From Bacillus sp. V3-13 (GTDB lineage: Bacteria > Bacillota > Bacilli > Bacillales > Cytobacillaceae), in the NCBI RefSeq assembly GCF_002860165.1, contig NZ_PGUZ01000022.1, positions 44,860 to 108,859 on the forward strand: a DNA stretch of 64,000 nucleotides, given 5' to 3'. How positions within the stretch are numbered: the first letter of the stretch is position 1; each line of letters begins with the position of its first letter. Shown here in pieces: positions 7,726 to 14,584 of the stretch. The notes beneath the pieces are model-generated. The model had not been told where the DNA came from, did not search any database, and saw only the letters and a program-made list of their open reading frames with translations. The position numbers and the translations under genes are program-made.

Positions 7726-9132
7726 CTACGTCCTCAGCTTTTTCAGCTTCTCTTCAAGTGCACGTTTTTTCTCTTCAAAGTTCGGAATAACTGCCGGTTT
7801 CTCTTTTGGTGCAGACGGACTATCATTTTCCTTGAACCAATCAGGCAATTTTTCCGTCCGGATCGGCTTCCGCCTCGTTTGGGCCCCCTGGCCGGCCGTT
7901 TTTTTGCTATCAGCCCATTCCTGATACTGGCGGTGTTCGCTGATGGCCAGCTCCATCGCTTCTTTTACAGTCTTTATTTTTTTCCTTGCCCAGTGGCTGG
8001 CAATTTTCTCGATGTAGCCCTTTGTCAGCTTCATGTTTGTTTTCAGCAGCACATATTGGATCAGCACATTCGTAACACCAGGAAGAAGTTTTTGCTGAAA
8101 CATTACTTCTTCGATAATTTGCAAATCGGTTTTCGTCGGTTCAGCCCCGCCGGAAATATCCTTCAACAATTGGCGGGGGGAAGTCGTTTCAAGATAGTGG
8201 ACGAGCTGCTCTTCTTGCGTTTTCGGTTCAGCAGCTGCTGTCAAATGGACAGCAGGCTGAAGCCGGTCAACAAGTGACGGCAGCTTGTCCTGATGTTCAA
8301 ACTGGTACCAGTCGCGCGCGGCCTTGCGCAATTCTTCAATGTCGATTTCATCCTCCGCCGTTACTGCGCTGAGGATAATGCTTTTCATTTGAATCGGATC
8401 GATACCGTACAGAAACGACAGATTGCTGACCGCTTCTTTCACTTTTTTGTTCAACGCTTTTTTCGGCACTAACGATTCCTGTAATCCAGCAGTCAACAAT
8501 TCAAAATTGAAAAACTCTGTATCTATTTGAATGCCGTTTTGTTCAGCCCGGCCTATGAAAACCTGGCCATTTTCGGCGCTGAGGCTCCTGGCGGTTTCCT
8601 CATCATGCTGCAGGGAAGCCTCTGATGCAGAGGCATAGACATCCTGAAACGCCCTTGTGATGTTCTTGTATTCTTCATGGTCAGGCAGCTTCCGGTCACT
8701 GAAAAACCTTTTTAAGCGCGCAAACTGATTTTTACCGATTTTTCTATATAAGTAGATATTGAGCATTCCATCAAGGAAGAATTGCTCCGGATTCAAAGGG
8801 GGCTGAAGCTCGTAAATAAACTCCCTGCTGTCATTTTCAGAGCGGACATAGCTTTTAAGCAAGCCAATCCCTTCAAGCTTGAGCCTCGCTTCATAAATAT
8901 CCCTGAGGCCCATCCCCATGATCGTCATTAACCCGTGATGGGACTGGGACTCAGACCAGATCCGGTTTTCTTCGAGTTCACCCCATAAAGTCAGGTAAAG
9001 ACTGAAGCACGCCGAACCAATGAGCGGCTGGTATAAAAATGTTAATACTTTCCGGTCGAAGTCATGAAGCAGGCCATTTGCCCTTACAACATAACGGTCA
9101 ACCGGTAAAAGCTCTTGCCAATGCTGGACCAT
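7726..9132 (-). CDS. dnaB: Replication initiation and membrane attachment protein DnaB
   Basis: 468 aa, matching Bacillus DnaB: N-terminal Q-E-L-L-P-V-D-x-Y-V-V, the Y-Q-P-L-I-G segment, DnaB/DnaD-type winged and DDBH2 helical regions, and a basic, proline-rich C-terminus (K-P-I-R-T-E-K-L-P-D-W-F). It recruits helicase loader and helicase to DnaA or PriA complexes and associates with the membrane. A TTG three codons upstream is in frame but sits directly on the AAAGG; the ATG at 9132 has better spacing. It is cotranscribed with dnaI. Confidence 0.96.
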   Translation of the reverse strand: MVQHWQELLPVDRYVVRANGLLHDFDRKVLTFLYQPLIGSACFSLYLTLWGELEENRIWSESQSHHGLMTIMGMGLRDIYEARLKLEGIGLLKSYVRSENDSREFIYELQPPLNPEQFFLDGMLNIYLYRKIGKNQFARLKRFFSDRKLPDHEEYKNITRAFQDVYASASEASLQHDEETARSLSAENGQVFIGRAEQNGIQIDTEFFNFELLTAGLQESLVPKKALNKKVKEAVSNLSFLYGIDPIQMKSIILSAVTAEDEIDIEELRKAARDWYQFEHQDKLPSLVDRLQPAVHLTAAAEPKTQEEQLVHYLETTSPRQLLKDISGGAEPTKTDLQIIEEVMFQQKLLPGVTNVLIQYVLLKTNMKLTKGYIEKIASHWARKKIKTVKEAMELAISEHRQYQEWADSKKTAGQGAQTRRKPIRTEKLPDWFKENDSPSAPKEKPAVIPNFEEKKRALEEKLKKLRT

Positions 9133-9220
9133 AACCTTCAACCTTTCAAAAATAATACGAAAGTATCCCAGCTAAGATAAACTGGAGACCGTACGTCAAC
9201 ACACCCCACTTATAAGCTTT

Positions 9221-9249
9221 AAAAAAGAGCTAAAGGGTTCCTTCAGCTC
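9221..9249 (-). terminator. Terminator after nrdR
   Basis: A 10-bp stem (9227-9236 / 9240-9249, nearly no loop slack) followed by six U residues on the minus strand, directly after the nrdR stop codon. dnaB therefore probably depends on readthrough or its own promoter. Confidence 0.8.
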
Positions 9250-9250
9250 G

Positions 9251-9712
9251 TTATGACTGCTCCCGTTTGATTAGTTCTTTTAATTCCTCGATAAATACAT
9301 TGATATCTTTAAATTGCCGATAGACTGAAGCAAACCGGACATAGGCCACCTCATCGACATCTGCAAGCCTGTCCATCACCATTTCACCGATCACTTCGCT
9401 CTTTATTTCAGATACGCCCCGGCTTCGCAGCTCTTTTTCGACATCATGGGCAATCTCCTCCAGCTGCTGGAGCTCGACCGGCCGCTTTTCACATGCCTTG
9501 ATAAGGCCGCGCAGCATCTTTTCACGGCTGAATTCTTCTCGTGTTCCTTCTTTTTTCACAACAACAAGCGGAATTTCTTCCACTTTTTCAAATGTGGTAA
9601 ACCGATAACCGCAAGCCTCACATTCCCGCCTTCTCCGAATCGAACGACTGTCATCAACGGGCCGGGAATCCAAAACACGCGTGCTGTTATTTTGGCAGGA
9701 AGGACATCTCAT
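9251..9712 (-). CDS. nrdR: Transcriptional repressor NrdR
   Basis: 153 aa. A zinc ribbon with Cys3, Cys6, Cys31 and Cys34 is followed by an ATP-cone (about residues 49-139) starting V-V-V-K-K-x-G-x-R-E-x-F. NrdR senses ATP/dATP and represses ribonucleotide reductase operons. Located upstream of dnaB-dnaI as in other Bacillus. The length and start (M-R-C-P-S-C) are invariant features of the family. Confidence 0.98.
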   Translation of the reverse strand: MRCPSCQNNSTRVLDSRPVDDSRSIRRRRECEACGYRFTTFEKVEEIPLVVVKKEGTREEFSREKMLRGLIKACEKRPVELQQLEEIAHDVEKELRSRGVSEIKSEVIGEMVMDRLADVDEVAYVRFASVYRQFKDINVFIEELKELIKREQS

Positions 9713-9796
9713 ACAATCAGCTCCGAATTCTCCAATAATTTTATAATGGCTCTTAATAATATCTTATAGAAAAGGAGTTGTCAGAACAAGTACCAC

Positions 9797-10198
9797 TTAC
9801 TCGGCATGCTTTCCTGATCCGATATATGTAAACCTTTCGTCAAACTTTTTATAGAAGGATAGCAGCTTGCTTTTCAGGGCGCCGTGAATTCCTGCCAATG
9901 AAAATTTTTCGGTCGAAATATTCATATCAATCGCTGTTTCGTAAGGCTTTACCGTTATGATCGTTACGATTAAAAATGCCGGGACATTCCCTTTTACTTC
10001 AACAGCGATCTCCCCATGCTCTTTGGAGGCGCTTGTAACCCTGCAGTTGCTGTCACCTTTGAATATTTCTTCAGCCGCCTGGAACACTTGATTAAAGCTG
10101 CCCTTATAATAGCGCGTCTTTAAATCGCTGTCCGGATGGTTTTCCTTCGTTTCGCATTGCTTGCTGTATCTTGTTGTAAGAGCGCGAAAAAATGACAT
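9797..10198 (-). CDS. Conserved Bacillaceae cytosolic protein, function unknown
   Basis: 133 aa, soluble, no signal peptide or membrane helix. It begins M-S-F-F-R-A-L-T-T-R-Y and contains an alternating beta pattern in the centre (hydrophobic V-x-V-x, A-F-L-I-V-T-I-I-T-V) with an amphipathic C-terminal helix. I recall similar proteins annotated only as 'cytosolic protein' beside speD in Bacillus genomes, but cannot name a function. ATG 10198 is chosen because AGGTGG lies eight bases upstream; the in-frame GTG 10210 and ATG 10204 are too close to it. It is separated from speD by a terminator. Confidence 0.75.
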   Translation of the reverse strand: MSFFRALTTRYSKQCETKENHPDSDLKTRYYKGSFNQVFQAAEEIFKGDSNCRVTSASKEHGEIAVEVKGNVPAFLIVTIITVKPYETAIDMNISTEKFSLAGIHGALKSKLLSFYKKFDERFTYIGSGKHAE

Positions 10199-10250
10199 CG
10201 TCATTCCCACCTTTAATCGTTTTCTATTAGTTTACAATATTATTCAGGAA

Positions 10251-10282
10251 ATTAAAAAAGAGGTGTATGACATACACCTCTT
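10251..10282 (-). terminator. speD terminator
   Basis: A 12-bp near-perfect palindromic stem (arms about 10259-10270 and 10271-10282, so the base pairs at the tip must open) followed by a U-tract on the minus strand, 16 nt after the speD stop codon. Confidence 0.8.
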
Positions 10283-10298
10283 GCCTGCAAATTCCAGT

Positions 10299-10679
10299 TT
10301 ATAGAGCTTTCGCTTCTGCTTGTTTTACTTGTACAGGACCCATCCCGCGAGGAATCTCGATATTCTCGCGTGTTTGAGCTCCTAACGCTTCTGCAATATA
10401 ATCTGCAGCAATGTTAGGATCCAGATCGCCGCATGTATACACATCAATGCTGGCATATCCGTGTTCAGGGAAGCTGTGTATTGTTAAATGTGATTCAGAA
10501 ATAATCACGACACCGCTAACGCCCTGTGGTGCGAACTTATGAAATGCAACTTCACGAATTTCAGCACCGGATTTTAATGCTGCACCCACAAATGTTTGCT
10601 CAATTAATTCCATATCATTTAATTTTTCGAAATCGCAACCCCATAGTTCTGAAATCACATGACGACCCATAGTTTCCAT
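10299..10679 (-). CDS. speD: S-adenosylmethionine decarboxylase proenzyme
   Basis: 126 aa, the short prokaryotic type (SpeH). The self-processing site is E62-S63 in S-E-S-H-L-T-I-H; cleavage turns Ser63 into the pyruvoyl cofactor. His68 and Cys83 equivalents are present. It makes decarboxylated SAM for spermidine synthesis. Start M-E-T-M-G-R-H with AAGGGGG nine bases upstream. Unlike the gapB-speD operon of B. subtilis, it has its own promoter (10830-10858) and a roughly 145-nt leader whose 5' part can pair with the Shine-Dalgarno. Confidence 0.97.
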   Translation of the reverse strand: METMGRHVISELWGCDFEKLNDMELIEQTFVGAALKSGAEIREVAFHKFAPQGVSGVVIISESHLTIHSFPEHGYASIDVYTCGDLDPNIAADYIAEALGAQTRENIEIPRGMGPVQVKQAEAKAL

Positions 10680-10684
10680 ATTCA

Positions 10685-10823
10685 GTTTCCCCCTTAAGCT
10701 TTTTCGCTTCCTTCATGAAATGACATATAAAGCGGCATCTTTTAACTACCACGGGGGAAAGTTAGTCCAAAGAGGTCCTAACCCTTTAAGTAGCCATCAG
10801 TACCATATTTCAAGAAGTTCACG
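10685..10823 (-). promoter_or_regulatory. Candidate structured leader of speD
   Basis: The leader contains TTTCCCCC (minus strand, 10753-10760), a perfect complement of GGGGGAAA (10686-10693), which is the speD Shine-Dalgarno. A competing upstream hairpin GTTAG/CTAAC (10761-10765 with 10778-10782) directly abuts the anti-SD. The arrangement suggests translational control by SD sequestration. The inducing signal is unknown; polyamine or SAM would be a guess. Confidence 0.5.
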
Positions 10824-10829
10824 AGGAAT

Positions 10830-10858
10830 AGTATACTTTGTTTATATTTTTTTTGCAA
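10830..10858 (-). promoter_or_regulatory. speD promoter
   Basis: TTGCAA (10853-10858) and TATACT (10830-10835) on the minus strand with a 17-bp spacer. It gives speD a transcript independent of gapB. Confidence 0.7.
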
Positions 10859-10944
10859 CATATCAATTTAAAAAAATAAATGATGAATTTTCGCGAAACG
10901 ATTGCCGCATTTTTCTAGTAGATTGGACAAAAAAAGCATACTAT

Positions 10945-11115
10945 TAAGAAAAGCGCAAGCGCCTTGGTCAGCCCCGACAAGCGCTGGAGGGCCTGACAGT
11001 GAAGTCGCTTTTTGACTTCATTGGCAGGACCGAAGCGACTCGAGGGGCTAGGCGCTGGAGCTGGACATCGAAACGCCCAACTATATTTAGAAACGTTTAT
11101 ACTTTCCTATAGCTT
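10945..11115 (+). repeat. Dispersed ~170-bp structured element, copy A
   Basis: Identical in sequence to 22874-23044 and differing by one substitution, plus the last bases, from 52067-52237. It contains inverted segments (AGCGCCT...AGCCCC against GGGGCT-AGGCGCT) and a GAAGTC/GACTTC hairpin but no ORF or transposase. Its right end runs straight into the U-tract of the gapB terminator. It separates gapB from the speD promoter. Confidence 0.9.
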
Positions 11116-11150
11116 AAAAAAAGCTTGCCGCATGAAATCGGCAAGCTTTT
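11116..11150 (-). terminator. gapB terminator
   Basis: A 12-bp stem (11119-11130 / 11139-11150) with a U-tract on the minus strand, ten bases after the gapB stop. The A-run shared with the end of repeat copy A provides the U-tract. Confidence 0.85.
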
Positions 11151-11160
11151 TCCACCTGTT

Positions 11161-12195
11161 TTAATTGGCGACCTTAACTGCGGATGCACTCATCATTTCC
11201 CGGGCAACCAATTTGGCAAGGTCTACAACCCGGCACGAATAACCCCATTCGTTATCATACCAGGCAAGAACCTTCACCTTGTTAGCCCCGATCACCATCG
11301 TTGACAGGCCATCAATGATTGCTGAATGGGCATTCGTATTAAAGTCGATCGAGACAAGCGGTTCTTCAGTTACGTCGAGTATTCCCTTTAAAGAGCCGTT
11401 AGAAGCGGTAATGAAAGCATCATTGATCTCGTCCACCGTTACTTCCCGTTTTAAATCAACCACTAAATCAACGAGAGATACATTCGGTGTTGGAACGCGA
11501 AGCGCCATTCCATGCAGCTTTCCCTTCAATTGCGGCAGGACGAGCGATAAGGCTTTGGCTGCTCCCGTTGAGGTCGGGATGATCGATTGCCCGCATGCCC
11601 TGGCACGGCGCAAATCTTTATGTGGATTATCGATATTTTTTTGATCGTTTGTATAAGCATGGACGGTTGTCATTAAGCCGTTATCAATTCCAAACTTTTC
11701 ATCGAGAACTTTGGCGACCGGGGCCAAACAGTTTGTCGTGCAGGAGGCATTTGAAATGATATCGTGCTTGTCGATATTTAATGCGCTTTCATTGACTCCC
11801 ATCACGATCGTAATATCTTCATTCTTTCCCGGAGCTGTCAAAATGACTTTCTTGGCGCCTGCTTCAAGGTGCAGGGCAGCTTTCTCCCTTGAATTGAATT
11901 TTCCTGTCGCCTCAATGACAATATCGATGTCCATTTCTTTCCACGGCAGCTCGCGCGGATCCCTGCTGCTCAATAATTTTACGCGTTTTCCGTTCACGTT
12001 TAGTGAATTTTCTTCCGGGAAAACATCGCCTGTAAATTTCCCATGGTTCGTGTCATATTTTATTAAATGGGCCAACGTCTCCGGCGGATAGCTGGCATTG
12101 ATGGCCACAATCTCAATGTTTTTTTCAAGAATAGCTTTTCTGAATACCATTCGTCCAATTCTTCCAAAACCGTTAATCGCAATTCTTGCCTTCAT
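11161..12195 (-). CDS. gapB: Glyceraldehyde-3-phosphate dehydrogenase, gluconeogenic NADP type
   Basis: 344 aa. Rossmann motif G-F-G-R-I-G-R at the N-terminus, catalytic Cys152 in S-N-A-S-C-T-T-N-C, and His in the H-A-Y-T region. Position 33-36 reads N-A-S-Y instead of the N-D-L-T of glycolytic, NAD-specific GapA, which indicates the NADP-preferring gluconeogenic paralogue GapB. The promoter region carries two CcpN-like operators (12216-12226, 12250-12260), in line with repression under glycolytic conditions. Terminated independently of speD. Confidence 0.95.
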   Translation of the reverse strand: MKARIAINGFGRIGRMVFRKAILEKNIEIVAINASYPPETLAHLIKYDTNHGKFTGDVFPEENSLNVNGKRVKLLSSRDPRELPWKEMDIDIVIEATGKFNSREKAALHLEAGAKKVILTAPGKNEDITIVMGVNESALNIDKHDIISNASCTTNCLAPVAKVLDEKFGIDNGLMTTVHAYTNDQKNIDNPHKDLRRARACGQSIIPTSTGAAKALSLVLPQLKGKLHGMALRVPTPNVSLVDLVVDLKREVTVDEINDAFITASNGSLKGILDVTEEPLVSIDFNTNAHSAIIDGLSTMVIGANKVKVLAWYDNEWGYSCRVVDLAKLVAREMMSASAVKVAN

Positions 12196-12215
12196 ATTAC
12201 GGCTCCTTCCGCATT

Positions 12216-12226
12216 AGTGTTATACT
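12216..12226 (+). promoter_or_regulatory. CcpN-like operator 2 of gapB
   Basis: Matches 10 of 11 positions of the CcpN motif TRTGHYATAYW, in inverted orientation, about 20 bp downstream of the predicted start site. CcpN represses gluconeogenic genes in B. subtilis. Confidence 0.5.
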
Positions 12227-12249
12227 TATTAAGGGATTTAACTGCTAAT

Positions 12250-12260
12250 AGTATAACATA
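12250..12260 (-). promoter_or_regulatory. CcpN-like operator 1 overlapping the gapB -10 box
   Basis: TATGTTATACT on the minus strand matches all 11 positions of TRTGHYATAYW and contains the predicted -10 hexamer TATACT (12250-12255). A weak -35 (ATCACA, 12273-12278) lies 17 bp away. A repressor bound here would block the promoter. Confidence 0.6.
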
Positions 12261-12344
12261 TTAGATTAGATTTGTGATCTTTTTAATGCGGAAATTTTAA
12301 CATGTTTTCCAATTTAAAAATCGTAATAACAATTATGACACAAC

Positions 12345-12372
12345 AAAGGAGAGGGAACATTGCCTCTCCTTT
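12345..12372 (-). terminator. Stem-loop at the end of coaE
   Basis: A 10-bp perfect stem (12345-12354 / 12363-12372) that overlaps the coaE stop codon. The minus-strand tail is only moderately U-rich (TTTGTTGTG), so termination may be partial. Confidence 0.6.
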
Positions 12373-12973
12373 ACTTTTTATAGCCCCAATTTTTCAAAAT
12401 CTGCATAAGCTGTTTTCTTGTTTCTTCAATTGTCCCATTATTATTGATGACGGCATCGGCAAGATTCACTTTTTCTTTTAGCGGCATTTGCGCATGGATT
12501 CGCGCCAGCGCTTCTTGCTCAGAAAAAAAGTTTCGCTTCATCAGCCTTGCTAATTGGACATCCGGATCGGTATAGACAAGAAGCACCCTGTCAACGAGGT
12601 TCGTTAATTTGCTTTCAAATAAAAGCGGGATATCCATCACGATGAGCTGTTCCCCATTTGCCAGTGCTTTTTCCCTTTTCACAGCCATCCGTTCGCGGAC
12701 AGCCGGGTGAACGATACGATTTAAAACGAGCCGCTTTTCTTCATCATTGAAAATAATCGTTCCCAGCTTGCCGCGATCAATTTCGAGATCGGCAGCGAGG
12801 ATGTCAGTTCCAAAATAATCGACAATTTCCGTGTACGCACGCTCGCCTCTTTGGACAGCCGCACGCGCTTCTGCATCCGCATCGATTACGGTTATTCCCA
12901 TTTCTTTCAGCATGTTCGCAACCGTGCTCTTCCCGCTCGCGATGCCGCCTGTTAATCCTGCAACGAGTGCCAT
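12371..12973 (-). CDS. coaE: Dephospho-CoA kinase
   Basis: 200 aa. P-loop G-G-I-A-S-G-K-S-T at residues 9-17, the D-A-D-A motif at about 32-35, and the lid region with R-x-x-x-R. It catalyses the last step of coenzyme A synthesis, phosphorylating the 3'-OH of dephospho-CoA. AAAGGA seven bases before ATG 12973 supports the start. It is the last gene of the polA-mutM-ytaF-coaE cluster, as in other Bacillus. Confidence 0.97.
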   Translation of the reverse strand: MALVAGLTGGIASGKSTVANMLKEMGITVIDADAEARAAVQRGERAYTEIVDYFGTDILAADLEIDRGKLGTIIFNDEEKRLVLNRIVHPAVRERMAVKREKALANGEQLIVMDIPLLFESKLTNLVDRVLLVYTDPDVQLARLMKRNFFSEQEALARIHAQMPLKEKVNLADAVINNNGTIEETRKQLMQILKNWGYKK

Positions 12974-12994
12974 GGCATATTCCTTTCTATCGGT

Positions 12995-13630
12995 TCACAT
13001 TTTCCAGATTCCGATCATGATCAGAAGAATTCCGGGGATAAACGAAAATTTTTGCAGCCAGCCGTATGTTGAAAACATCGAACCTGTTCTCATCCCGATG
13101 AAAACAAACAAAGAGCTCATAATCGCGACTGTAACAGCAAGGTACAGCGGGGAAAAATCGAGCATTGCCGCGCCGGCCCCTGCACCGAATGCATCAAAAG
13201 ACAGCGCAAGCCCAAGCAGCACAGCTTCAATTCCGGTAATCGTTCCCGATTTGTCAAGATCGGCTGACATCGGCTTGCGCAAAATATTGACAGCCAGTCC
13301 CAACGATTTAATTTCAAAGTTGACAATTGTTTTTTCTTCGAGTGCTCCATCTTTTGTTTTTGCCGGGCGGAATACTTGAAATAAAATCCACGCCCCCAAT
13401 AGTACAAATATCAACCCTCCAATGCGATCCGCCGCAGCTGCCGATAATAAGGCTGATAAAATATGCCCTACTGCCATCGCAGCCATTAAAGAAGCGGCCG
13501 AGCAACAGGCAATGATGAGAATGGATTTAAACGGAATCCGCATTTTTCTGAGCCCGTACGTAAAGCCAACACTAAAACTGTCAAGACTGACAGCAAATGC
13601 CAATAATAGAAGTGAGATCGTCTGCGCCAT
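12995..13630 (-). CDS. ytaF: YtaF sporulation membrane protein (MntP-like)
   Basis: 211 aa with six predicted membrane segments and two internal copies of an A-x-S-x-D-x-F-x-x-G motif (A-V-S-L-D-S-F-S-V-G near residue 13 and A-L-S-F-D-A-F-G-A-G near 141). This repeat is shared with MntP manganese exporters and LysE-like transporters. In Bacillus YtaF is annotated as a sporulation membrane protein; the substrate is not known. Lies between mutM and coaE in the conserved order. Confidence 0.88.
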   Translation of the reverse strand: MAQTISLLLLAFAVSLDSFSVGFTYGLRKMRIPFKSILIIACCSAASLMAAMAVGHILSALLSAAAADRIGGLIFVLLGAWILFQVFRPAKTKDGALEEKTIVNFEIKSLGLAVNILRKPMSADLDKSGTITGIEAVLLGLALSFDAFGAGAGAAMLDFSPLYLAVTVAIMSSLFVFIGMRTGSMFSTYGWLQKFSFIPGILLIMIGIWKM

Positions 13631-13736
13631 TGGTAGAGCCCCTTCCTGTCAAACGCTACGATAGTATATGGAAGGAGCCCATCCAATGTGAAGCGGCGGG
13701 CAGTATCTTTAGTATTTGCTTTTTAATGAGCAAAAG

Positions 13737-14561
13737 CTATTTCTGGCATTGCGGGCAATAATGCGTACCCCTTCCGCCGACAACGATTTTCTCGAGCGGA
13801 AGGCCGCAATGTTTACATGGTTCATTTTTTCGTCCGTAAACAAAAAGCTCCAATTGAAACATCCCCATTTCTCCCTGCGAGTTCACATAAGAGCGAACCG
13901 TGCTTCCGCCTTTTTCAACGGCCTCTGTCAATGTCGCGATAATTTCTTTGTACAGGGTCTCCAGCTCTTCGTTTGAAAGGGAAGCGGCAAGCCGTTCCGG
14001 ATGGATTCCGGCTCTGAATAATGCTTCATCGACATAAATATTGCCAAGCCCAACGACGATCGATTGGTCGAGAAGGGCTGTTTTAATTTTTCTGTTTGTT
14101 TTCGTCAGCTTCCCACGCAAAAGCTCCAAAGTAAAAGCTTCATCAAAAGGCTCCGGCCCTAGCTGAAGGAGCGGCGGTGAGAGGAATTCTTCGCCTTTTT
14201 TGAACAAGTGCATCGTTCCGAACTTGCGGACATCCCGGTACCGAAGTTCTGTGCCATCGGTAAAATGGAAAATCGCATGGGTATGCTTATCCACAACGTC
14301 TGCCTTATTAAAAAGGGCGTAGCGCCCCTCCATTCGCAAATGCGAAACAAGCGCATAATCATTCGTATAAAAAATTAAAAACTTTCCCCGTCTGCCAATC
14401 TCGATGATGCGCTGCCCTTTAAGGGCATCTGCGAATTGCGCAGCTTCATCAGGGAGTTTAATGATCTTTGGCCAAAAAACGGTGACGTGTTCAATCTCTT
14501 TCTGAAGCACTAAGTTTGTTAATGTTCTTCTGACTGTTTCTACCTCAGGAAGCTCCGGCAT
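13737..14561 (-). CDS. mutM: Formamidopyrimidine-DNA glycosylase
   Basis: 274 aa, beginning M-P-E-L-P-E-V-E-T, so that Pro2 and Glu3 are the catalytic residues, with the conserved Lys near residue 58. The C-terminal zinc finger has Cys249, Cys252, Cys269 and Cys272. It removes 8-oxoguanine and FapyG and nicks the site by beta/delta elimination. It begins 23 nt after polA, which is upstream, so repair polymerase and glycosylase are coexpressed. Confidence 0.98.
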   Translation of the reverse strand: MPELPEVETVRRTLTNLVLQKEIEHVTVFWPKIIKLPDEAAQFADALKGQRIIEIGRRGKFLIFYTNDYALVSHLRMEGRYALFNKADVVDKHTHAIFHFTDGTELRYRDVRKFGTMHLFKKGEEFLSPPLLQLGPEPFDEAFTLELLRGKLTKTNRKIKTALLDQSIVVGLGNIYVDEALFRAGIHPERLAASLSNEELETLYKEIIATLTEAVEKGGSTVRSYVNSQGEMGMFQLELFVYGRKNEPCKHCGLPLEKIVVGGRGTHYCPQCQK

Positions 14562-14584
14562 ATTCTCTCTCCTTTTTCAGGCCG

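Noticed and set aside
7687..8277. 196-aa plus-strand ORF
   Set aside because: Antisense shadow of dnaB; phenylalanine-rich composition typical of a reversed coding strand.
10720..10947. 75-aa plus-strand ORF ending at repeat copy A
   Set aside because: It runs antisense through the speD leader and promoter, has no ribosome site, and has low-complexity composition. Its stop in the element's TAAG appears coincidental.
10945..11115. Insertion sequence
   Set aside because: No ORF or transposase, no clear terminal inverted repeats or target duplication; recorded as a dispersed repeat only.
12831..13379. 182-aa plus-strand ORF
   Set aside because: Antisense to coaE and ytaF, both of which have family-length products.
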